A DNA stretch of 7,346 bases, from the NCBI GenBank assembly GCA_003519585.1, contig DOWL01000147.1, positions 46,466-53,811 of the forward strand. Direction: 5' to 3'. Positions 1 to 5,666 of this stretch are shown piece by piece; positions within the stretch are counted from its first letter, which is position 1; every line of letters starts with the position of its first letter. The stretch comes from Nocardioides sp. GTDB lineage: Bacteria; Actinomycetota; Actinomycetes; Propionibacteriales; Nocardioidaceae. The notes below the pieces were generated by a model. That model searched no databases. It saw nothing but the letters and a program-made list of their open reading frames with translations, and had not been told where the DNA came from. Made by a program: the position numbers and the translations under genes.

Positions 1-966
1 CTCCTCCTTGAGCGGGTAGCGCGAGTCCTCGAGCCGCGAGAGCATCAGGAGGTCCTCCACCAGGCGCTGCATGCGCTCGGCCTGCCCCGTCATGAGCTCG
101 AGCGACCGGCGGTAGACCTTCTCGTCGGAGGCGCGCGCGTCGGAGAGCGTCTCGAGGAAGCCGCGCAGCACCGTGAGGGGCGTGCGCAGCTCGTGGGCCA
201 ACTCCGAGGTGAGCCGCTGTTCGGAACGGATCGCCGACGCCACCCGGTCCAGGAGGTGATCGAGGGTCTCGCCGAGCGCGGCCAGCTCGTTGGTCGGCGG
301 ACCGAGGTCGAAGCGGTGGGTGAGGTCGTACTCGCTCCACTCCGAGGCCCGCTCGGCCATCTGGGTCACGGGTTCGAGCGCCTGACGCGTGACCCGCAGA
401 GCCATCAACGCGGTTGCCGCGATCACCAGCAGTCCGAGGAGGACCGTCGCGAGAAGCGCATAGAACTCCGAACGTTCGTAGGGTCCGGTCTCCTGGCTCA
501 CCACCAGCACTCCAGAGTCGCCGCTCGGTGTCGTGAACGGCGTCCCGAGGAGCCGCTCCTCGTCGGAGGGTCCCTGCACGGTGCGCACGGTGTCGGTGGT
601 GGCGAGGTCGGCGGCGGCGTCGCGGACGTCGTGCTCGATCGAGCCGGCGACCAGGGTGCCGTCGCTGTCGTAGACCTGCTCTCCTGGTTCGAGCGTGTCG
701 GGCGGCACCGTCAGCTCGGCCTTCGACGCCTGCTGGATGATCGTGATCGTCGCCTCGGAGCGGTCGTCGAGCACCTGGGTGATGTCGCGCTGCGCGGCGA
801 TGCCGAGCACGAGTTGGATGCCGAAGCCGACGACCACCATGGCCAGCGTCATCAGGGCAACCGTCGAGAGGACGATCTTGCCGCGGAAGGAGCGCGGCGC
901 GAATCGACGTCGCCCTCCGGCTTCTTCGGGCGCTCGCGTCGCCGACTCGCCCCGCTGGTCGTCCAT
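1..966 (-). CDS. Two-component sensor histidine kinase, C-terminus cut off by window edge
   Basis: Membrane sensor kinase that should phosphorylate the response regulator encoded just upstream. The window holds 322 residues. They comprise a basic cytoplasmic N-terminus, a first membrane helix at about 31-56, an extracytoplasmic sensor region at about 57-166 with no recognised fold, a second helix at about 168-190, a HAMP linker at about 190-243, and the DHp helix with the H-box ELAHELRTPL, whose phospho-acceptor is His258. The DHp continues to about LEDSRYPLKEE at the edge, so the ATP-binding domain with its N, G1 and G2 boxes lies outside the window. The ATG at 966-964 is chosen because it overlaps the regulator's TGA as TGATG, the usual sign of translational coupling; a GAGG lies just before it, too close to be an ideal ribosome site. 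Orthodox type I architecture; the stimulus cannot be told from sequence. Confidence 0.93.
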   Translation of the reverse strand, partial: MDDQRGESATRAPEEAGGRRRFAPRSFRGKIVLSTVALMTLAMVVVGFGIQLVLGIAAQRDITQVLDDRSEATITIIQQASKAELTVPPDTLEPGEQVYDSDGTLVAGSIEHDVRDAAADLATTDTVRTVQGPSDEERLLGTPFTTPSGDSGVLVVSQETGPYERSEFYALLATVLLGLLVIAATALMALRVTRQALEPVTQMAERASEWSEYDLTHRFDLGPPTNELAALGETLDHLLDRVASAIRSEQRLTSELAHELRTPLTVLRGFLETLSDARASDEKVYRRSLELMTGQAERMQRLVEDLLMLSRLEDSRYPLKEE

Positions 967-1631
967 CACCTCAGTGTGTAGCCGACCCCGCGCACCGTGG
1001 TGAGCTGCAGCGGCGACTCCACCTCGCGCAGCTTGACCCGGATCCGGCGGATGTAGGAGTCGACGGTGTTGTCGCTGACCATCCCGCCGTTGGGCCAGGC
1101 CGCGGCCACGACGGCGCGACGCCGTACGACCTCACCCGGCCGGGAGGTGATCGCGGCCAACATCCGGAACTCGGTCGGCGTCAGCATCGACTCCTGTCCC
1201 TTGCAGGCCACCGAGTGGCGTGCCGGATCGAGGACCAGGTCGCTCGGCGCCTCGGCGACCACCAATCGACCACGCTTGGCCAGCGCCTCGACCCGCGCGA
1301 TCAGCTCGAGGACGTCGAACGGCTTGGGGAGGTAGTCGTCGGCACCGGCGCTGAAGCCGGCCAGCCGCTCATGCACCGCACCGAGCGCGGTCAGGAACAG
1401 CACCGGTGCCGACTGGCCGGCCGATCGCAGGGCCTGGCAGACATCGCGGCCATCCGCATCGGGGAGGCCGATGTCGAGGATGATCACCTCCAGCGCGTCG
1501 TCCTCGACGAACATCCGGATGGCCTCGCCGCCGTTGTGTGCACTCACCACCTCGTGGCCGGCCATCCGCACGGCGTCGTTGACCACGCGACGGATGGCGG
1601 CGTCGTCCTCGCACAGTCCTACGCGGGCCAT
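966..1631 (-). CDS. OmpR/PhoB-family DNA-binding response regulator
   Basis: Response regulator of 221 residues, first gene of a two-gene operon with the histidine kinase. The receiver domain spans about 1-115. It has the acidic pocket E8/D9 (GLCEDD), phospho-acceptor Asp53 in ILDIGLPDADG, the switch residue Thr81 in VLFLTALG and the conserved Lys103 in YLPKPF. A winged-helix domain fills about 125-221, with the family pattern LTPTEFRML, then DNTVDSYIRRIRVKLR, ending TTVRGVGYTLR. The frame is open further upstream to a possible start at 1775, but the ATG at 1631 is preferred. It begins directly with the receiver strand (MARVGLCEDD) and has a GAGGAG four bases before it. The direct repeat at 1695-1710 and the inverted repeat at 1665-1697 lie in its leader, which suggests autoregulation. 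The subfamily (MprA-, CseB- or TcrA-like) cannot be settled here. Confidence 0.96.
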   Translation of the reverse strand: MARVGLCEDDAAIRRVVNDAVRMAGHEVVSAHNGGEAIRMFVEDDALEVIILDIGLPDADGRDVCQALRSAGQSAPVLFLTALGAVHERLAGFSAGADDYLPKPFDVLELIARVEALAKRGRLVVAEAPSDLVLDPARHSVACKGQESMLTPTEFRMLAAITSRPGEVVRRRAVVAAAWPNGGMVSDNTVDSYIRRIRVKLREVESPLQLTTVRGVGYTLR

Positions 1632-1635
1632 CGGT

Positions 1636-1641
1636 CTCCTC
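1636..1641 (-). promoter_or_regulatory. Ribosome binding site of the response regulator
   Basis: GAGGAG on the minus strand, four bases before the ATG at 1631. It decides the start in favour of the 221-residue form over the longer open frame that reaches 1775. Confidence 0.75.
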
Positions 1642-1664
1642 GCTCTCGTGCAGCTGGTTCGGCT

Positions 1665-1697
1665 GGTTCGGCGCAGGCCACCCTGCTCCGCCGAACC
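1665..1697. repeat. Perfect 9-bp inverted repeat in the response-regulator leader
   Basis: GGTTCGGCG at 1665-1673 is the exact reverse complement of CGCCGAACC at 1689-1697, with a 15-base spacer. It lies 34 to 66 bases upstream of the response regulator ATG. If transcribed it can form an RNA hairpin in the leader; as DNA it could be an operator. It partly overlaps the tandem CTGGTTCGG copies and the minus-strand direct-repeat element. Confidence 0.6.
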
Positions 1698-1710
1698 TGC
1701 AACGAACCTG
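1695..1710 (-). promoter_or_regulatory. Direct-repeat operator candidate CAGGT-N4-TGCAGGT upstream of the response regulator
   Basis: The minus strand reads CAGGTTCGTTGCAGGT: two CAGGT half-sites 11 bp apart, preceded by a T. It lies 63 bp upstream of the response regulator ATG. Twelve of its 16 bases are identical to the two other copies in the window. The 11-bp head-to-tail spacing is what OmpR/PhoB-family dimers typically bind. Binding by the neighbouring regulator is inferred. Confidence 0.55.
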
Positions 1711-1740
1711 ACCAGCCGCAGCACCAGTGTGCTCCGCTCC

Positions 1741-1756
1741 CAGGTCGTATGCAGGT
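1741..1756 (+). promoter_or_regulatory. Direct-repeat operator candidate CAGGT-N4-TGCAGGT upstream of the glycosyltransferase-like gene
   Basis: The plus strand reads CAGGTCGTATGCAGGT, followed by CCGG. It ends 21 bases before the ATG at 1778. Orientation is opposite to the copy at 1695-1710. Such closeness to the start implies either a short leader or a role other than classic upstream activation, such as repression. Confidence 0.55.
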
Positions 1757-1777
1757 CCGGACGCCGACGCTGCAATC

Positions 1778-3460
1778 ATGCGCAACGGTCGAGGTCGCGG
1801 CCCGATCACGGCCCACCTCGCCTGGTGGCTCGCAGCGGTCGCGGCGCTCGCGTGGCTGCCGTTCGTGGCCAAGCCGGTGAGCCCCGACGAAGGCGGCTTC
1901 CTGCTGGTCGCGGCGCAGTGGCAGCCGGGCCGCTCGCTCTACGGGCACTACTGGGTCGACCGACCGCCGATGCTCATCACCGTCTTCGACCTGGCCTCCC
2001 ACGTGGGCGGTGCGGTCGGGTTGCGGTTGATCGGGATCGTCGCGGTGGTGGCCTCGGTGCTGCTGGCCGCCGGGCTCGCACGCGTCGCGTGTCCACGCCG
2101 TACGCACGTCCCGGCCGTGGTCGCCGCGGTGTTCCTCTCGACCCCGCTCTTCGGGACGACGATGGTCAACGGCGAACTGCTCGCCGCCCCTGTGGTGTTG
2201 GCCGGGATCGTGGCGCTCGTGCGGGCCGCATCGACGAGCAGTACGACGAGCCTTACGACGAGCCTCCGGTGGGCCGTGTTCGCCGGAGTCGCGGCGGCTG
2301 CGGCAGCGCTGGTCAAGCAGAACGTCGTGGACGTGTTCGTGGTCGCCGCGGTACTCGTGATCACTGGCCTGCGTGTGCGGCCCCGTCGAGACGCGCTCGT
2401 GCTCGGCCTCGGCGTGCTCGCCGGCGCCTGCCTGGCGCTCGGTCTGTGCCTGGTGTGGGCCGAAGCCAGGGGCACCGAGCCGCTGCGGTTGTGGAACGCG
2501 GTCGTGACCTTCCGCGGGCAGGCCGCGAGCGTGATCCACAATTCGGCCACCAGCAGCACCTCCCACCGCATGGTCGGATTGCTGGAGGCGGCGGCGCTCA
2601 GCGGAGCGCCGTTCGTGCTCGCCGTCCTCGCGCTGCGCGTCCGACGCCCCGTCGACAGGTCCGTCGACAGGTCCGTCGACAGGTCCGGTCCACCCGACCT
2701 CCGAGCCCCCGCACTGGCCCTCCTGCTCTGGGAGGCGTTGGCCGTCGCCGGGGGCGGCAGCTACTGGCTCCACTACCTGATCGGCCTGGTCCCGGGCCTG
2801 GTCCTGCTTGCGGTCGCGGCCGCCCAGCGACCGCCGGCCTTGCGTCGCTGGACGGTCGCCGCAGTCGGGTACGCCGCCGCCTCGGCCGTCGTCGCCACCA
2901 CGACCGCGGCCGTGATGGTCCCCCTCTACTCCACCGACACGGCCGTATCGGCGTACCTCCGCGACCACAGCACCCCGCAGGACACCGTCGTGGTCGGCTT
3001 CGGCCACCCCAACATCGTCTACGACTCAGGGCTGCACAGTCCCTATCCGGAGCTCTGGAGCCTGCCCGTGCGGGTCCGCGATCCGCGCCTGCTGCACCTG
3101 ACGCACGTGCTGGACAGTCCTCGCGCGCCCACCTGGGTCGTCGTGGACGGCACCTCGCTCGCCACGTGGGGCGTCGATGCGACCACCGCACAACGGGTCC
3201 TGGATGCGCGCTATCGCCCGAGGACCAGCATCGGCGACTACGTCATTTGGCGCCGGGACCATGTCGTAGATCGGCCCACGCTCAGGTCGCCGAGGACCAC
3301 GGCGGCACGGTCGGCGTGGAGCCGGCGTTGGCCGCCGCCGTTCCGCCCGGCGCTCGCTTCATCCTCACCGTCCCGGCGGGCTGACGGCGTCAGTCCTCGC
3401 AGGGGGTCCCACGCGGGAGCGCATAGGGCGCCGCGAGGTGATAGGACCCGGGCCGGTTGA
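1778..3460 (+). CDS. Polytopic GT-C-fold glycosyltransferase-like membrane protein (GT39/ArnT-like), C-terminus probably frame-shifted
   Basis: Likely lipid-linked-sugar-dependent transferase of the cell envelope; 560 residues as read. The first membrane helix (about 14-31) is followed by an acidic loop, SPDEGG (D37, E38), where GT-C enzymes keep their catalytic or metal-binding acid. Next comes YGHYWVDRPPM (D61). Roughly nine to ten helices run to about residue 382, including GGSYWLHYLIGLVPGL, which resembles the late H-Y-L/P helix of actinobacterial GT39 relatives. A soluble extracytoplasmic domain follows, from about 385 to 495, ending GDYVIWRRD. Two loops carry 12-bp tandem repeats, giving TTSL (about 152-163) and VDRS (292-303). 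The ATG at 1778 lacks a strong Shine-Dalgarno; GTG 1727 is an alternative start. After about residue 495 the read frame turns Arg/Pro/Ser-rich and runs 71 bp into the convergent gene, whereas the frame one base back looks coding and stops at 3384. Acceptor and donor are unknown. Confidence 0.8.
   Translation: MRNGRGRGPITAHLAWWLAAVAALAWLPFVAKPVSPDEGGFLLVAAQWQPGRSLYGHYWVDRPPMLITVFDLASHVGGAVGLRLIGIVAVVASVLLAAGLARVACPRRTHVPAVVAAVFLSTPLFGTTMVNGELLAAPVVLAGIVALVRAASTSSTTSLTTSLRWAVFAGVAAAAAALVKQNVVDVFVVAAVLVITGLRVRPRRDALVLGLGVLAGACLALGLCLVWAEARGTEPLRLWNAVVTFRGQAASVIHNSATSSTSHRMVGLLEAAALSGAPFVLAVLALRVRRPVDRSVDRSVDRSGPPDLRAPALALLLWEALAVAGGGSYWLHYLIGLVPGLVLLAVAAAQRPPALRRWTVAAVGYAAASAVVATTTAAVMVPLYSTDTAVSAYLRDHSTPQDTVVVGFGHPNIVYDSGLHSPYPELWSLPVRVRDPRLLHLTHVLDSPRAPTWVVVDGTSLATWGVDATTAQRVLDARYRPRTSIGDYVIWRRDHVVDRPTLRSPRTTAARSAWSRRWPPPFRPALASSSPSRRADGVSPRRGSHAGAHRAPRGDRTRAG
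2230..2265 (+). repeat. 12-bp tandem repeat (two perfect units plus a degenerate one) inside the glycosyltransferase-like gene
   Basis: TACGACGAGCCT occurs perfectly at 2242-2253 and 2254-2265, preceded by a related unit at 2230-2241. In frame it gives S-T-S-S / T-T-S-L / T-T-S-L, in a short loop between membrane helices. The unit length is a multiple of three, so copy changes keep the frame. Confidence 0.8.
2651..2686 (+). repeat. Three perfect 12-bp tandem repeats encoding VDRS inside the glycosyltransferase-like gene
   Basis: GTCGACAGGTCC is repeated exactly three times (2651-2662, 2663-2674, 2675-2686), giving VDRS-VDRS-VDRS at residues 292-303 in a basic inter-helix loop. Identity down to silent positions points to recent slippage or expansion. 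Confidence 0.9.
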
Positions 3461-5132
3461 CTCGCAGGACCACCCACGAGACCCGGCGCGCGGCGCCTAC
3501 CGGCAGGGCGTCGATGCACGAGCCGGCCAGGGCCGAGCGGTCCAGTGGCCGGCCGTCGGGATCGACGATGCTCAGCCATGGCGACCACGCGATGCGCAGC
3601 ACGGTCGAGCCCGCGACGGGCACCTGCACGGTGACGCCGGCGGCGTCCCAGCCCTGCACGGTCGCCGGCGCCGAAGCGATGCTCACGGGTCGCTCGACCT
3701 CGTACAGCGTCCAGGTGGGATCGGCCCAGACCTCGTGCAAGAACGGCAACCCCGAGCGAACCAACTCGCTCTCGCGCACGCCCGCATAGTCGGGCTCCGA
3801 TGCCGGCAGGACCACGAACCGCACCGCCCAGCGCCGCAACCAGCGGCGGTACTCCGCGGGACCGAACGGCGCGCTGTCGCGATAGAACAGTGGGTGTCGT
3901 GCGACGTCGGCCTGCCGGTTCCAGCCGCGCGCGAGGTTGACGTACGGCGCCAGCGCGCTTGCCTCTGCGTGGCTCTCGGTCGGGACCACTTCGACCCGGC
4001 CGAGGGCGGCGCCTCGCGCGTCGAGCTGATCGACGAGGGGACGGACGTCGGTGTCGAGCCGGCCCGCGGCCTCGGCCCCTGACAGGTCCTGCCCGACCAC
4101 GACGACCTGCCACCCCGTCGCGACGACGATCGCGACCGCCAGCGCCCGTCGGCCGACCCGGCGGCCCCACCGCAGGGAGACCGGCGACGTCCACCACCGT
4201 CCGCACGCCGCCGCCACGAGGGTCACGCCACCGAAGAGGAGCGAGAGCCGCACGACGTTGGTCCCGATCGGAGTCGGCACGAGCCACACCGCGATCACGG
4301 CGACGCCGTAGATCAGGCAACACGCTCGGACCAGCCGCCACTCGCTCGGCAGCAGCGCCCAGGTGACCACAGAGAGGACGATCGGAACGATCGCGTTGCC
4401 GATCGGGAACGGCTGGACGCCCGAGAAGGGGAACAGCAGTGCGGTCGCGACCACCACGAGCATCGGCGGCAGGCCGACCGCCACGGCCTCCCACCGTCGG
4501 CGGCGCAGCCACAACGCCGCCGCGACCAGACCGAGGAACAGCCCGGCCACCGGACTGGCCGCTGTTGCAAGGGCGGCGAGCACGACGGCCGCGCTGTGCC
4601 GCAGCCACTGCTGCGTCCGCGCCGCAGGGTCGACCGGCCAGGCGAAGACGACCGTCAGACAGCCCAACCCGAGCGCCACACCCAGCGCGAACGTCACCCG
4701 GCCGGACAGCGCGTTACCCAGCAGCGCCACGGCGGCGTAGAGACCGGCCCAGATCGGTCGCGGGATGACCCCTGAGCACCTGTGCACCACGACCACCACC
4801 AACGCCGCGGACACGGTCCCCGCGACGAGCATGGCGACCCGGACTCCGATGAGCCCCATGACGTACGGCGCCATCAAGCTGTACGACGCCGGGTGCATCC
4901 CGCCGTACCACGACAGGTTGTAGGCGCTCTGGGGATGCGCCAGTGCGAAACCGGTCCACGCGTCCTGCGCGGCGAGGTCGCCGCCAGGCCCGGCGAACAA
5001 GCGCAGCCACAGCAGTTGGAGCGCCAACGCCGCGCCGGTGACGAGCACCAGCCCGCGCGGCAGCGCGGGCAGCGACCGCAGCCGAGCAACGGCCGACCGT
5101 CCCACCCCTCGCAGCGGCTCGTTTCCGTTCAT
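3390..5132 (-). CDS. Large polytopic membrane protein with C-terminal extracytoplasmic domain, function unknown (GT-C-like topology)
   Basis: A 580-residue membrane protein that I recognise only as a type common in actinobacteria. A basic N-terminus leads to helix one (about 27-46), then a long polar loop with D52 and D57 (GGDLAAQDAW) and SAYNLSWYGGMHPASYSL. About eight or nine further hydrophobic segments follow up to about 346 (for example 97-116, 128-140, 181-209, 222-235, 248-262, 271-285, 293-310, 328-346). The last 230 residues form a soluble domain with many Trp and Tyr, ending in a beta-rich part (about 480-580). The acidic first loop, multi-helix core and C-terminal outer domain match the GT-C layout, so a glycosyltransferase or glycan-modifying role is possible; some databases label such proteins MFS transporters, which the sequence does not support well. 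The ATG at 5132 is preceded only by a weak GA-rich stretch. Transcribed toward the other membrane gene. Confidence 0.85.
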   Translation of the reverse strand: MNGNEPLRGVGRSAVARLRSLPALPRGLVLVTGAALALQLLWLRLFAGPGGDLAAQDAWTGFALAHPQSAYNLSWYGGMHPASYSLMAPYVMGLIGVRVAMLVAGTVSAALVVVVVHRCSGVIPRPIWAGLYAAVALLGNALSGRVTFALGVALGLGCLTVVFAWPVDPAARTQQWLRHSAAVVLAALATAASPVAGLFLGLVAAALWLRRRRWEAVAVGLPPMLVVVATALLFPFSGVQPFPIGNAIVPIVLSVVTWALLPSEWRLVRACCLIYGVAVIAVWLVPTPIGTNVVRLSLLFGGVTLVAAACGRWWTSPVSLRWGRRVGRRALAVAIVVATGWQVVVVGQDLSGAEAAGRLDTDVRPLVDQLDARGAALGRVEVVPTESHAEASALAPYVNLARGWNRQADVARHPLFYRDSAPFGPAEYRRWLRRWAVRFVVLPASEPDYAGVRESELVRSGLPFLHEVWADPTWTLYEVERPVSIASAPATVQGWDAAGVTVQVPVAGSTVLRIAWSPWLSIVDPDGRPLDRSALAGSCIDALPVGAARRVSWVVLRVNRPGSYHLAAPYALPRGTPCED

Positions 5133-5156
5133 GCAGTCTCTAGGAGAGCACGCCGG

Positions 5157-5172
5157 CTGTCGCGCGCGACAG
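5157..5172. promoter_or_regulatory. 16-bp perfect palindrome, candidate operator
   Basis: CTGTCGCG followed directly by its reverse complement CGCGACAG, with no spacer. It starts 25 bp upstream of the membrane-protein ATG at 5132 and ends 47 bp before the likely phytase-remnant start. The absence of a loop favours a dimer-binding DNA site over an RNA hairpin. The regulator is unknown; the alternating CG core also makes some chance symmetry likely. Confidence 0.45.
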
Positions 5173-5190
5173 GGTGTCCCGGGCGGCGTT

Positions 5191-5206
5191 CAGGTGGCGT
5201 GCAGGT
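5191..5206 (+). promoter_or_regulatory. Direct-repeat operator candidate CAGGT-N4-TGCAGGT upstream of the phytase remnant
   Basis: The plus strand reads CAGGTGGCGTGCAGGT, preceded by GTT, so the half-sites are TTCAGGT and TGCAGGT 11 bp apart. It shares 12 of 16 bases with the copies near the response regulator, and the T before it with the copy at 1695-1710. It lies immediately upstream of the probable GTG start at 5220 and overlaps the alternative GTG at 5205. Confidence 0.5.
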
Positions 5207-5219
5207 GATCGCGGCCAAG

Positions 5220-5605
5220 GTGACGGCCGTGGCCTCGATCGAGAGACAGCGCGCCGGCCGACTGGTGGCGGGCCTGCTGGCCGGCGTACTGGTGGCGCTA
5301 GCACTGGCTGCGTGCTCGACCTCGGCTCCCACGGAGGGTCGCTCATCCACCCCGCATCAGGAGTCGCCCGCCCCCGGTGCCCCGCCCGTGACCGACGTAC
5401 CCGCGGACACCGAGACCCAGCCGACCCAGCACGCAGGCGACTCGGCCGACGACCCCGCGCTCTGGATCGACACCGAGCACCCGGAGCGCTCCGGGATCAC
5501 CGCGACGAGCACGGCCCTCGGCAGCGACTTTCCGCACGGCGTGTTCGTCTGCCAGGACGACGACAACACCGGCCCCGCCAGCTGAAGCTCGACTACCGGT
5601 GGTGA
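5220..5605 (+). pseudogene. Remnant of a lipoprotein beta-propeller (3-)phytase, internally deleted and frame-shifted
   Basis: Read from GTG 5220 the open frame gives 121 residues, stopping at 5585. The N-terminus is a lipoprotein signal: basic ERQRAGR, a hydrophobic stretch, then lipobox LAAC with Cys32. A Ser/Pro/Thr-rich linker follows. DTETQPTQHAGDSADDPALW (about 63-82) matches the start of beta-propeller phytases (in Bacillus enzymes: ETEPVDTAGDAADDPAIW). After only some 15 more residues comes ALGSDFPHGVFVCQDDDNT (99-117), which matches the extreme end of the same family (YPFGLFVAQDGEN). About 250 residues holding nearly all propeller blades and the calcium and phosphate sites are missing. 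In the frame one base back, QLKLDYRW then a stop at 5603-5605 resembles the family's final NQNFKMVPW, so a one-base loss also occurred near 5573-5582. No phytase activity is expected; the short lipoprotein could still be made. Start uncertain (5199 and 5205 also possible). Confidence 0.75.
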
Positions 5606-5666
5606 GCCCGGAGGCGCGCCAGGGCCGAGTGTCGAAGCCCCGCAATGGAGGCAGAGCACCTCAGGA
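5606..5666. other. Short convergent intergenic spacer
   Basis: Sixty-one bases between the end of the phytase remnant and the stop of the LuxR-type gene. GC-rich, with no convincing hairpin plus T-run and no small gene. Transcription from both sides meets here. Confidence 0.5.

Larger units (their letters stand above)
1632..1777. promoter_or_regulatory. Divergent promoter region between response regulator and glycosyltransferase-like gene
   Basis: The 146 bp separate two oppositely transcribed genes and must hold both promoters. It is unusually rich in repeats for its size. There is a perfect 9-bp tandem duplication (CTGGTTCGG at 1654-1662 and 1663-1671), a 9-bp inverted repeat (1665-1673 with 1689-1697), and two CAGGT-N4-TGCAGGT elements facing opposite ways (1695-1710 and 1741-1756, centres 46 bp apart). 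No clear -35/-10 pair could be picked out with confidence. Confidence 0.7.
5133..5219. promoter_or_regulatory. Divergent promoter region between membrane protein gene and phytase remnant
   Basis: This short spacer separates the divergent starts at 5132 (minus) and about 5220 (plus). It contains a 16-bp perfect palindrome (5157-5172) and, closer to the phytase remnant, the direct repeat GCGTTCAGGTG / GCGTGCAGGTG (5186-5196 and 5197-5207, 10 of 11 identical) that includes the third CAGGT-N4-TGCAGGT element. No convincing -35/-10 boxes were identified. Confidence 0.6.

Noticed and set aside
193..981. 262-codon plus-strand open frame
   Set aside because: It is antisense to the histidine kinase, whose H-box, HAMP and membrane helices are clear on the minus strand.
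966..1775. Longer 269-residue form of the response regulator
   Set aside because: The extra 48 residues are Arg/Thr-rich, cover the repeat-laden promoter region, and precede a strong GAGGAG site that serves the ATG at 1631.
1619..3007. 462-codon minus-strand open frame
   Set aside because: Antisense to the glycosyltransferase-like gene; His/Arg/Gly/Asp-rich with no motif or membrane pattern.
1471..3384. 637-codon plus-strand open frame
   Set aside because: Arg/Pro/Gly-rich translation without domains, running over the response regulator on the opposite strand and the real membrane-protein frame. It is a GC-driven shadow; only its last ~35 codons may be the displaced end of the glycosyltransferase-like gene.
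3238..4608. 456-codon minus-strand open frame
   Set aside because: Low-complexity Arg/Gly/Ala translation inside the 580-residue membrane protein gene in another frame; the latter has clear membrane helices and good codon structure.
5191..5206. Streptomyces-type PHO box upstream of the phytase remnant
   Set aside because: The GTTCA start and 11-bp period are suggestive, but the second unit is GTGCA and the same element precedes the response regulator and glycosyltransferase-like genes. A window-specific motif fits better than a canonical PHO box.
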